From the NCBI GenBank assembly GCA_013396915.1, contig VWZL01002056.1, positions 716,748 to 780,747 of the forward strand: a stretch of 64,000 nt of DNA, written 5' to 3'. The notes beneath the pieces are model-generated. The model worked only from the letters and a program-made list of their open reading frames with translations, made no database searches and was not told the origin of the DNA. This document shows, one piece after another, positions 53,365-64,000 of the stretch; the first letter of the stretch is position 1, and each line of letters begins with the position of its first letter. Source of the stretch: Stercorarius parasiticus. Its lineage: Eukaryota > Chordata > Aves > Charadriiformes > Stercorariidae. Made by a program: the position numbers and the translations under genes.

Positions 53365-53392
53365 ATTGTATGACACAATTGTGTCAAACAAT
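53365..53392. repeat. Near-perfect 28-bp palindrome
   Basis: The core TGACACAATTGTGTCA (53371-53386) is a perfect 16-bp palindrome. After one mismatched pair, ATTGT on the left and ACAAT on the right extend the symmetry to 28 bp with no spacer. The centre is CAATTG (an E-box/MfeI-type hexamer). Confidence 0.9.
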
Positions 53393-56300
53393 TAAAAATC
53401 ACAGAAAGTGAGGAATAGGAGTTTTCTTGCTCACCTTAAACTAAAAGCCAAATTACCAATGTCTGATGTAGTTCTACAGGCTCTCAGCAGTTATCTTTTA
53501 CCTGGCACTTTGCATTTTCAGCCTTTGCATACAATGGATGAAATAAACTGTGTGATTTCTGATGGGTAATGTTAAATGATTTTGTTCAGTATCTGATTCA
53601 AAATTATCTAGTGGAGTTAAACTCGGTAGCAGAAAAGCTAATCGTTGGTAGACCCTGCAGCACTGAGATTTTTCTGCAATATTTAGAGTAACAGGCATAA
53701 GAAATACCCAGAGGAAATGGAGAATGATGGTCCTTGAAGTCCTACCACCATTTTTCATTCTTACTAAGAACCGTTTCAAATATTACGTGTAGCTGGTTCA
53801 CATTATTGTGCCTGCGTTTTTTTTTCCCAATTATATCCTTTTTGTTAAAAATTGTCTAATCTGTGAGAAACTTTCTGTAAGGCTTTCCACCAAGTTGTCC
53901 TTGAGGATTTTCTACTGTTAAGGAGATTTATTATTCTGGTACGACAAAAGGAAACCATCTGCTGTCATTCATCAAAATGCAAGTCTACCACCAGTCTTAC
54001 CTCTAATTCTGAAAGCTGCAGATGTGTGGAGATTTTATGTTGATTTTTGCACCTATAAGCATATGGCCTGTTGTAACATCCTGTTCCTGCAGCCTTCAGT
54101 TGAGTCCTGTGACTCAAAGCAGATTCCCAGTCACAACAGCTTTTCTTGTAATGGCAGTTGTCTCACTTCAGCAGTGTGCTCTGGTTGTGAGATTGCCTGG
54201 CTAAAGAGCTATAAGTGTGATAGTCTAACTTACCTACCACAAAATTGGTACTGTTTGGCTGTCAGTTAGTATTATGGTGAGAACTCTGACATGACAGTTT
54301 TCTGACTTTATTAATAAGTTTTAATCCTCCAAACAAATTTTTTTAGTACATGTTGACTGTCCTGCATCGTGTCTCTGATTTGCTAGACTGACAAGTTTCT
54401 ATCAATCCGTCAATCTTACTTAGCTGGCCTGCTGCTCACAAGTTTCTCTAGATTTATCATGACACAAATAACACATTTTTAATTGAACAGAGATTCTCCG
54501 AGTCTGTATGCATATCCACATCCATTTCCAGCCATTTTCATGGCTAAAACCTACTCTTACTGCAGACCTTTGAATATCCAAGATCTGCACACGAAGTTTT
54601 TATGTATTTTCAGTTAGCACTTTTCATATTCACACTTTGCTGAATCAGGTCAGGGTGCTCAGTCTGGTGGGTAAACATACCTGTACGTAAGAAATGTAAA
54701 AAGTTGCCTGTACAAGGGAGCTTCCATACCGTCTGGCACAAGTTGATAGCATTTTAATACTACATCAACTTGTACAAGCTGAAGGCCTGGCTGAAGACAT
54801 TACAGCTACAATACTCTATGTTAAGCTAGTAAGACTTAGTAATGATTGAGGGTGCAAGTACTAAAATCCCCCCCAGACAGTAGCACATGATATCCAATGA
54901 ATAGTTACAGTAAATCTGTCTGAAATCTATTTCATATAATTCGTGGCAAAATTTGCTTTCAGAGATTACAGACAACATTTAAATTAGCAATGAGAACTAC
55001 CCTGAATAACAAGCTCATTATTTACTATATTTGCCTTTTGTTGAGTTTATTCGCAGCACTGCTTGGTTAGATTTTGTGGATCCTTTTCAATCCTTTCTGC
55101 ATGAAAGCCCAACTATGGAACATTTCTGAACGCAACAATTGTGATTTTATAATGAACCACAAGAGGGGGGAGAATGAACATAAATGAAAGAATTTGATTT
55201 TAATGAACAACGGTTACACTTAGGACAATGTTGTATCAATGCTGAATTTGAGAATCTTGGCCAGGTGTTGTCTGTGAAATGAAGAGTTTGAACTAATGGT
55301 GAGATGCTGCTCCTAAGATTCATCTTTTCAGGTCTGCTGATTTGTTACTGAGCTTCACTTACAGCTGTGGACAAACCACACTTCCAAAGTTGCAAAACAC
55401 CATGCTGAGTACTCATCCCTTTCTTTATTGCCTTGATCAAACAGAAACAAATGCTAATGAAATGCTAAAAATAGAGATCTCTGTGATCTGAATAATCAGT
55501 TTTACAGCCTCCTACCCTGCCTTTTAATTTTTTTCCACCAATTATATAAAGGAATACTCTAACTCAAATAATCAAGGAATTTCTCCCTGGTGCATAGACG
55601 AGTTTTTGGTGCCAATATGAAAACTAAATCATCTCACTGTTGTGGTCATGGACTGACACAGGAAATTCCAAGAGTATTGTCAAGCTACTTTTTTAAAAAG
55701 GCTTATAGTCCCCTGCTCCTCACGTGCAGAAGCACCTATAGTGGCGACAAAGCTGGGGACTCCTAGAGATGGTACTCTGGGACTGCTGAGAGCACATGCC
55801 CCTACAGCTGGATCAGCTCTTGGAGAGCACGCACAGGCAGCTTTGGCAAGCAATCGGCCTCCTAACCCCAGGACTCTGTGGGCTTGCTGGTAGTTCCTAT
55901 AGCCAGCTGAGGGGCAAGGGAGGAAAACAGATTTCAAGAAGCCACCCACTCCCCCCTCCGCTTTCTATTATTTCAAAGTGGATACAAGGGGCTCGCAACT
56001 TTCCCAATTTTTAGTCCTCTGTATCTCATGTTCCGTGTCCCTCCTGGCCTAGGTTGTCAGTTGCCTGGGAGAGGGATAAGAAAAGATATGAGTCTTACTG
56101 CCCTCCAGACTAAGAAAGGAGAAAAGCAACAATTATAACAGTAATATGAGGATGGTATTGCAGCAGGTGGTTGCAGCAGGGCAAAAAATAGTAGCATAGA
56201 CAGCAAACCTTCTCAGCTTTTCTCTGCAAGAAAATTGCAAGTAGCCCAGTAGACTATAACTCTAAGAGTAAACACCATGTAATGTTATTAGGAAAAATTA

Positions 56301-58165
56301 TAATGATGTCCTTAATTTCATGTTCAAAACCTGAACGGTGCTGAAGGAGGCTTGCAGAAAGAAATTAAGACAGTAATACTAGAAGACGACAGAATGCTGA
56401 TTACCAGCAGCGAGGTATCCAGATTTGACTAATGGCACAGTTATTGTATGCATAAGCCCTAATGGTGTTTAAGTGGTTGCTAGAATGAATGCAATTAATG
56501 TAATTTATTTGTCAGCATCCAAACACTATAATACTGGGAATAGGATAGGAGGTCCCTTGTCTAGCATATCGCGCTACGAATACTTTTCAGTGTCTCTTTT
56601 CACAAGTACACAAAACCAGTGACTCTGTTTATTTTTTTTTTATTCACCTCATTTTTACAGGGCATCATCTACATAGCTGCACTGATTTAAACTGATTTTT
56701 TCTTGGTTTGTGTCATGGATTTTGGAGGAGTACTTTGGGCTGATCTAGTCCGGCTTGCTGCTTGAAGGCAATAAGTGGCCTTGCACCTATCCTATAGCTC
56801 CTGAGTGAGTATATGTTTTTTAGAGAGATCCTCCTAGTTTGACTGAACTACTGTAGAGTTAACAGTAAGTTGATTCCTTTCTTAAATTGCTCCAGTGCTT
56901 AGCAGATTCATTATTCTTGACAAATGAAAATTGATGAATATGCTAGGGTTAATAGCAAAATTTTATCAACATGCATTTTCAAGTAAGTTATTCAAAAATA
57001 TTAATAGCCTCTTTAAGTTACTGCTCCACTCTGCACTGAGGACTGACATTGTAGGACTGTGATGAGACATGGTTGCCTTTCCGTCTGGATCCAGATCAAT
57101 TACCTTATTGTGAAGCCACCAACAAGAAAGCTGTGACTGGGCTGTATATCAAAGTTCAAAACAAAAAGCATCTGTCAAAAACATCAGATTAATTATTGTT
57201 CATTAATCATTTCTTGTTCAAGATGGAGAACCCTTCCAAATCAAGGCACAGAAAACTTGGAACTGCTGTTTACAGCACTAGACGGGTATTTTCATGAGGG
57301 TTTATGGATTTCTCAAATGTTTATTATTTGCATGCTAAATAATATTTTACTGGAAGTCTCTCCCTCCATACTCAACAACACAGTTAAGTTTAAAAATCTC
57401 AGAAGAGATGAATCAATGCATTTCCATTGTAAATAGTGGAGCTATACAAATTTATATGACTGCTTCCTCTTTATTCCTCCTGACTTACATGACTAGCTTG
57501 AAGGCAGTGTCATGGGTAGCTTAAAACAGCATAGAAGTATTTCTCTTAAGACATATAACTGCAAATAGAAGGCTTTCCTTTTCTTCGTTGTCAGAGTTTG
57601 GCTAGCAGACTGTACACAGTAAAAAGCATGATTAATAGGGAAGCTCCTTGTAATGGAACAAATAAACAGTTAATAGTACCAGTCTTGTGAAACAATGAAA
57701 GACTAAAATTCAGGTCCAATTCAGAAAGCAGTAAATTACTAATGCTTTTTAACAATCAGCTATATTGAAAAAATGTGTCCTAGTGCCTATGTGCTTCTGA
57801 GTTCCTCACTGCATCTCAGAATCTTTGAATTGCTTCTTGTAGCTACCTTAATCTTTGGAAAACCTGTAAGTGAGAAGTTGACTTAATGTAGTGGCTGAAT
57901 TCTACTGTGCATTATTTCCCATGCATACAATCTATACAATGATAAACCTGAGGTGCTTGAGTTTTTACCTCCAATAATCACAACTAGAAAACCACAAATG
58001 GACTTTTCATTTTTCCCTTGCAAGAGCTATAAAACCTAAGGTAAACCCTCCTGCCAAATCGCTTTTATGGGAACCTCACTTTCCTGTTCACTAGTTTTAC
58101 TCCAATTAATTAAAAGCAACACTCTTGCCCTTCGCTGTGGTTTCCAAGGTATTCACGGGGCTCAC

Positions 58166-58302
58166 ATGCCCCGTCCAAAGTCCTGAGTGAGACTGAATTG
58201 GAGGTCCTTGATGGGTTCATACTTGCAGATTTGAGTTTCAGTGTCCACAAAGCCCCCTTCTCCAAAAGATGGAAGCCTTACAATGATGAAATGAGCAAGC
58301 CA
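58166..58302 (-). other. Splice-bounded open frame of unknown nature (weak exon candidate B)
   Basis: On the minus strand an open frame runs from an acceptor-like ATTGTAAG to a donor GTGAGC. It reads WLAHFIIVRLPSFGEGGFVD, TETQICKYEPIKDLQFSL and TQDFGRG. A second acceptor-like site (CATCATTGTAAG) 26 bp in would give another open frame instead. A GC-rich 6-bp stem (ACGGGG / CCCCGT at 58155-58174) overlaps the donor. I do not recognise the peptide. An open run of this length is not rare by chance, so this is a lead only. Confidence 0.15.
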
Positions 58303-58475
58303 CTTACAATTTAATACAGAAATAAAGATGACCTTACTCAGTCCTGATTCTTTTGTTTGTTTGTTTTTTCAAATAGGATTGATTATTTTGATGCCTCTAA
58401 AAGGAAAAGGTGAGCTGAATATTTAAATTCATGAGGGTTTTTTGGGTATTTTTTTTTGGTTTTTTGAGAACTTAC

Positions 58476-58563
58476 TCCTGTCTGTAAAAGGTCTTTAAGC
58501 ATTCTGTGTTCCCCTTGCTTTCCAATTAAGTTTTCTAGGCTTTCTAATGCGGTCCTCTGAGTG
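58476..58563 (-). other. Splice-bounded open frame of unknown nature (weak exon candidate A)
   Basis: On the minus strand a strong acceptor (TTCTGTTACTTTCCAG) and a strong donor (GTAAGT) bound 88 nt that reads TQRTALESLENLIGKQGEHR, then MLKDLLQTG, ending in phase 0. That phase matches the start of candidate B, 173 bp further on. The same frame is also open upstream of the acceptor (to about 58640). No conserved family was recognised and no partner exons were found on either side. Confidence 0.18.
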
Positions 58564-61500
58564 CTGGAAAGTAACAGAAACAAGAATGCATTTAATACCT
58601 GGCCTGGTGTCTTGGCAGCAAAGCTTAGCACTCCAGTGTGGGGAGTAGCAGGTTCAAGACCAACCCCAGGAGTCTTACTACTTGGACTGGCAGAGGGCTA
58701 GTGTAATGCACAGACAGTGAGCTCATTCTGCAGGTGGAGTGTTCAGCTGCATTGATCTTATGGCAAACCCAGCCTGCTAAGGTTGTGGAGAAACATTGGC
58801 TCTGATCTAAAAGGAAATTGTGCTGCCTTTCCCTGTCTTTCCACTAGTTTAGCTTGCAAGCTCTAATAACATTAAAACATACTTTAAGCAAGAAGGCTGA
58901 CACAGCTACGGAGACACAAAGTAATTTCCTAGAAATAGTAAATACAATAAGCAAAACTCTCTAATCTCTCATTAGGTAATTGTATTTTCACGGGGTCAGC
59001 CAGCCTCCCTGGCCAGGTTGAGGTCAATTCTAAAATATGTGTATTATATACATTAGGCATCTGTTAATGAAGCATAAATTTCATCAGCAATCTGGGTGCC
59101 AAAATCAACTCATTTGGGTACATGGTTTGCATCTACAGTGGTGTCTTATGGATTTGTTCCATAGCTGAAACAGCAAGTTTGTGTAGATGCCATGAATGGC
59201 ATATAATAAGGGAAAAAAGCAACACCACAAGCATCTTAGAGGAACATAAATCCTCTGAATTTTTGCTAGATGAAATTCAGAGGGTTGTAAGACGACAGTA
59301 AATAAAGGGTAAGGAAGAGAACATGTTACCAGAGCCAAGAATATCTGTTCAGTGTTAATAATTATTTTCTTTGGCAAAAGACAAAATAAAACTAGATAAA
59401 TATGAAGCAAAACCTCCATTTTAGAGTACCCTTTCTTTCCTAAAAGGGAATGAGTGGGGCTTCACTTTAAAAAGTCACCAGTATTTTGCTCAGATCCATT
59501 GCAGGGGCCCTGGTAGAACATCAAGATGCCACTCCATCATCAATCAAGCAACAAGCCCTCATGCTTCTTATTTCTCCTGTCAGCCTAGGGTGCTAAAAGT
59601 AGGACTTTTTCCCAACAATGGCGAGTCTAGAAATGAGAACAGGTTCCGTAACCCTAACGCCAAACCTTACAATGATGGTATGACAACATTGTTCCTTTGC
59701 AAGCATATAAGCAAAAGTGCTTGTCTGCTTTGGAAGTGGAGTGAGGCTAAGTGTTCCCTCTCAACATGTAGCCTGGAATATTGCTTTGTTTTATTTAACT
59801 ACCACAGGGTCTAAGGACAGCAATGATTTTTGGCCATTTTTTACTGCCTGTTAAAGTGGCAGAAGTGTTTCAGAGTAGTAGCCAATGTAAAAAAGAATAT
59901 GAAATAAAATAAATTCTTCATAGTTCAGAAACGGCCCCCTTTCATTCATCAAGTTTCCATAGCTGAGCACAGGATTGGTGTGTGCTTTGGCAGTGAAAAA
60001 TAACATAACATTTCAGAAAGAGCAAACTTTACCAGTAGCACATGTTGGAGCAACACTATAGGCTCCAAGTTGTGTTAAGCCAACTGTAAGTTTGACAGCA
60101 GAAATATATCAGTCTCTTTGAACAAATAATCTGAGGAATATATGTAGATCCATCTGAGCTGTTCACTTACTTTCAATCCAGTAATTTTCATGCAAAGTAA
60201 AGGTGAGATTTTAGTAGGCAATAGCATGAACAAATTATTGGGAAAAAGAATACACCATGCCAAGAATTGTCCCGCAAGACAATTGAATCCCAATGAGAAC
60301 TGATGACCAGCAAGTGTGTGAGGGGAAAAGCCGATCTCCTAATTCTTCATTCCTCTTCCTTTTCCTGTTCAGGAGAGGACGGGTAAGTAAAGGCAAGTTA
60401 GTCCTTCTCTACTCCTCTGTATCCAAACTTCAGGGGGCAAGGAACTGAAGAGATAGGAATATGGAGAAGGGGAGGATTTATCTCTGTGTTTGTATATGAA
60501 TAAGAAAAGGTAGATACAGACTCTTATTGAATTCAAGCCATGGTCTGACACTAGATATCTGTATATATATACATTAAAGCTCAGGTTTATGCTGCTTAAT
60601 AAATAAACCTTAGAGTTGAAAGTAGATAGATCTAAATGCAGGATATGCTCCCTGTTAGCAAGAGTAAATTTTATGTTCCCTCATCCTCACAAAAAATATT
60701 TTTCTTCTTGCAAATAAAGGAAAGTCTTTCTGTTTTCCTAACCTATGAATAGAAAACCTGACTTCAAGGGACAGATGTCAAGGATCCTGTTAATTGAAAT
60801 AATGAGATATATCTTGAGGTTGATTTTTGAAACGTCACATAGGCATCTAGTTACAGAACTCCATGTAGATTTTGTTTCTCACTTGAAAAAGACATCCTTT
60901 TCTTGCTCTCAGAAAATATTTATCAACCTTATAAAGAGCTTGATAAGCTCATTTCTTGGTGAAATCCACCTCTCTCATGGGCAGGGATCACTAAATATCC
61001 ATTTTCTTCAGAGCTTCAATTGTGCCACCTGCTGCCATTAATTATACCATTCTGTTCACACAGTTTTGTGGCTCAAATGATTAGAAGATACTATGATGAA
61101 TGGTGCCATGCAGTAAGTAAAACGTACCCATAAATACTGAAGCGAACTTGGAATACTTTTGGTAGATTATATGTGTATATGGTATAGTGCTAAGTATCCA
61201 GCAGCTGGAAACTCCATTGTGCCTTTGTAAATTATGAGCTATTGCTAATTCTGTAACCTCTGAGGCTCTGTATAGTTCAAGTCCAATTAGTCTGAGCTTA
61301 GCCTGACTAAGGATCTCTCTTGAACAGCTAAGGGGAGGCTGACTGCAGGATGAAATACTGAGAGACAGTAGCCAGTAACAGAGAACAAAGTTTTGGTAAA
61401 GAATAACCAGTGGGTGAATAGGTTACACGGTTTGAGTATAAAACAGGACATTTTTGAGATGGAACAATATGTATCAGAAAAGGCATATGAAGGCATGACC

Positions 61501-62066
61501 CTTAAAAGTAGTTAGCACGTGTGTAAACTGAGAGTTCTTCGTTAAAGGAAATGAAAAATGCATAGTCCTTTCTATGTGCATCCTCACCTGGCTGTAAAAT
61601 ATAGTGAGACCTGCAGAAGCCCTTCCGTCTACTTCAGTGGGCTTTGGGACAGACCACTATTGCCCCATTGGAATGACATTACAAGGTACCTTCAGAGAGG
61701 CTGATTGTTTCCATTCTGCTGCAGCTAATAGCGTTACAGTGTAATGGTTAAGAAGCTTTTTATGTGTGCAAGTTGAAAAGAAGCAGATCCTGATTACCTC
61801 TGCAAAAGAAAGCAATGAGTGAGACAGCACAGGTTTTTAATACTGTTAGTTTCCATGTTAAACAGGACTCATTCTCTTTTTGAAAATCTCTGTAGTGTTG
61901 AAATTAGTGCAAACACTATCATGAATTTCTTGGGGGGAAAAAAAATCAATGACATATTTCCCCCTTTATCCATCTAGCTCTGGGGAATGTAACGCTGCTG
62001 AATATGCTGGCTTTTGTAAGAGATGTAAAACAGAGCCTGTGATCATTTGTGGTCATTAAGGATCAC

Positions 62067-62086
62067 TTTTTTTTTTTTTCTTTTTT
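62067..62086. repeat. Oligo(T) tract
   Basis: Thirteen T, a C, then six T. Confidence 0.9.
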
Positions 62087-62143
62087 CATGAATAGAGGTG
62101 TTAGTGAAGGTGTTCTGGACTAATTCCAGCTCCGGTAATTGGA

Positions 62144-62163
62144 TTTTTTTTTTTTTTTTTTTT
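62144..62163. repeat. Oligo(T) tract
   Basis: About twenty consecutive T residues, 57 bp after the preceding T tract. On the minus strand these are A tracts and could be tails of short retrocopies, but no body was recognised. Confidence 0.9.
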
Positions 62164-64000
62164 ACCTACACACATTCCTTCAGCAGTTTCATTTGGCTAT
62201 GTATGTTGGGCTCAATTCAGTGTTGCCCCATTGGCCCCCCTTGTGTCAGCCAGACTGGTGCAAACAGACAGTAAGACAACTGTAAGCGCTCCTTTCCCTC
62301 CCATAGAGCCCTTTGTCCCAGGAATATAATGCTTAACACAGCTTTACCAGATGTGTTTTCAGTGTTATATCTGGTAGGGGACCATTTCTAGATGGTGGTA
62401 TTCAGTAGGGACCCAAAAAGTGAACGGGTCAGCGATTAGAGAGAGACTGGACATTGGAGGCTGAGTCATTCATCTAACACAATGAATTTTAGCGCTGTAG
62501 TGGCACACAGTAACACCCTCAAGGCAGCTTGTAGCAGAAGGTGTAACCCGCTATGTGCTGCACAGTTGGATTTGTAGTGATGGATGGTATCGGCAAGAGA
62601 TAATTCTGTCTCTCTGTGTAACCTAGTAAAATGCTTCCAAAACTTGTCAGAGAGGGGATAAGTACGCCGAAGTGCAGTATTCGATGGGAGAAAGGAAGAA
62701 ACACACGAGGCTGGGGTGAAGACCTGAATCAAAATAAGACATCCTTTGCTCTGACAGATACAAGGACATAATGGAAAACAAGGTTGCTGTCTTTCTGCTG
62801 CTGTGCCTAACTGAAGTCACAAAGGATGATGAAAGGTCAGATACAGTGCAAACCTCTGATTTTTCATCTAGACTTCGAATAGTTTCCAATGTGCTATACG
62901 CTACCAATTCTAGCCCTTCTACCCTACGTTATTTAGGGGCTCTTCAGCCAGGCATGAGATACCCTAGAATGCTTAAAAAGCCTGGGGGTGGCTGAGGTTT
63001 GATGATCTACTAGAAAACTGTTTTTTTGGTCTCTCCACAGAGATCAGCAGAGTTAATATGGGGCCAAGCAACCAAGCTCAGAGATTTCCTCTCAGACGTT
63101 CTGTGTCCTGTGTAACTCCATGCATGTCACAGTTTTAAATCCACAGGTAAACCCTTACCTCTACACCAGACAAAGTCCTTTCACTCATGAAAGAGTGATT
63201 AGGGATCACCATGTGTTTAAATAGACTGGAAATTCCCCCAGTCCTCCTTGGAGGTTACTTTTAAATAAGGGTGACAGAGGGTTCCAAATAAGAGCATGGT
63301 TCAAACCCCAGGATTAAAAGCCTGCAATGAAAACGTTATCTTGGGTGACAGATGGTGCCTCTGTCCCCAGGCTGTGAGCATCAGCAGAACTGGAGATCAT
63401 AGATATGCAGTATAGAGAGGACAGGTATCCAGGACAGACAAAAGCACTGTACTTACACAAACATGCATGTATAGTGCTAAGGCATATTACTCTTTTCAGC
63501 AATATGTGTGTTTGCTCCTAGAAAACTTCACCATAGGCTGTCAAGGGTTAAAAAAGCATTTCAAAATCAGCTTCTATTGGACTATTTTGTTTGGCCAATA
63601 TCTGACATGGGTTGTACTGAGCACGTTTTGCCACCTGGCCAATTTTTTTCCTGCCAAGCTATTCACTCAGGCTTGTGGTGTGAAAAATAGATGTTTAATA
63701 GTCAATGAAGTACTATAGTGGGTAATAGTTTATAAATTTCCATGACTTATTATGCTCAGCCTAAGTGACTGTTTATTAAGTGTATTTAAAGCCCCCCATC
63801 TCATTAACTTACAGTACCGGTGATTCCCTCCTCCCACCACTGCTATTTTTAATGGAAAATATTCACCCATATCTTTTGCCTGTGAAACATTTTTTTTGCA
63901 TGTGAAACAACTCAGTGGAAATCAGACTGCCTGGATAAGAACAGGACATCATCCTTGGCGAGGTACAATGTGTTTATCATTTTCAGAAGTAAAGTGAATG

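Larger units (their letters stand above)
42701..64000. other. Intergenic region downstream of INSC
   Basis: More than 21 kb in which I recognise no protein-coding gene or RNA gene. Contents that can be named are a CR1 at 46797-47211, short low-complexity tracts (44669-44691, 48910-48945, 58350-58371, 62067-62086, 62144-62163), a 28-bp near-palindrome at 53365-53392, a possible hAT-type terminus near 53139-53185 and two minus-strand splice-bounded open frames near 58.2-58.6 kb. The blocks 42.7-46.8, 47.2-53.1, 53.4-58.1 and 58.7-64.0 kb otherwise look like ordinary AT-rich non-coding DNA. Confidence 0.75.

Noticed and set aside
56725..56790. GATCTAGTCCGGCTTGCTGC segment considered as an old minus-strand CR1
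   Set aside because: Only about 30 bp resemble a CR1 3' UTR, and the flanks do not continue the pattern.
58645..58660. GGTTCAAGACC, an exact match to a pol III B-box consensus, considered as a tRNA or SINE
   Set aside because: No matching A-box at the right spacing, no cloverleaf, and no T-run terminator nearby.
59105..59419. 104-codon minus-strand open frame with hydrophobic stretches
   Set aside because: Composition matches AT-rich non-coding sequence (many Leu/Ile/Phe/Cys from T-rich codons); no motif or splice structure.
63296..63320. GGTTCAAACCCC, B-box-like, considered as a MIR/tRNA-SINE head
   Set aside because: Downstream sequence only faintly follows MIR and no A-box is evident.

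Overview
This is vertebrate nuclear DNA, almost certainly from a bird. It is AT-rich and has GT-AG introns. It carries two 5'-truncated CR1 LINE copies with the avian-style octamer-like 3' end (13913-14445 and 46797-47211, both on the minus strand) and an older CR1 fragment at 21780-21886. There are no operons, bacterial genes, CRISPR arrays or rRNA/tRNA genes. Most open frames longer than 60 codons here look like chance or repeat-derived frames.

The one confidently identified gene is the 3' part of INSC (inscuteable, the spindle-orientation adaptor) on the plus strand. Six exons (19133-19304, 21338-21516, 33669-33735, 36597-36752, 37410-37486, 39411-39539) join in a single frame with compatible phases. 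They encode the last 259 residues: the armadillo-repeat region and the C-terminal ESFV tail. The 5' exons lie upstream of the window. A 3' UTR probably follows; the best polyadenylation signal I see is at 42681-42686.

Layout. 1-19132: intronic sequence upstream of the first visible exon, holding a frame-broken coding-like stretch with a polyA-signal and A-rich end (541-2116), a TTCC microsatellite and a CR1. 19133-39539: the six exons and five introns (2.0, 12.2, 2.9, 0.7 and 1.9 kb), with old CR1/MIR-like debris in introns 1 to 3. 39540-about 42700: candidate 3' UTR with AU-rich elements and a perfect 12-bp hairpin. 42700-64000: intergenic sequence with no recognised gene, one CR1, T-tracts, a near-perfect 28-bp palindrome and a weak minus-strand pair of splice-bounded open frames near 58.2-58.6 kb. 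In mammals INSC is followed by a large gene-poor interval before SOX6, and the empty downstream third agrees with that arrangement. SOX6 itself is not seen.

I did not find a convincing previously undescribed system. The best candidates for a second look are the possible retrocopy at 541-2116, the 3' UTR hairpin, the 53.37 kb palindrome and the 58 kb open-frame pair.
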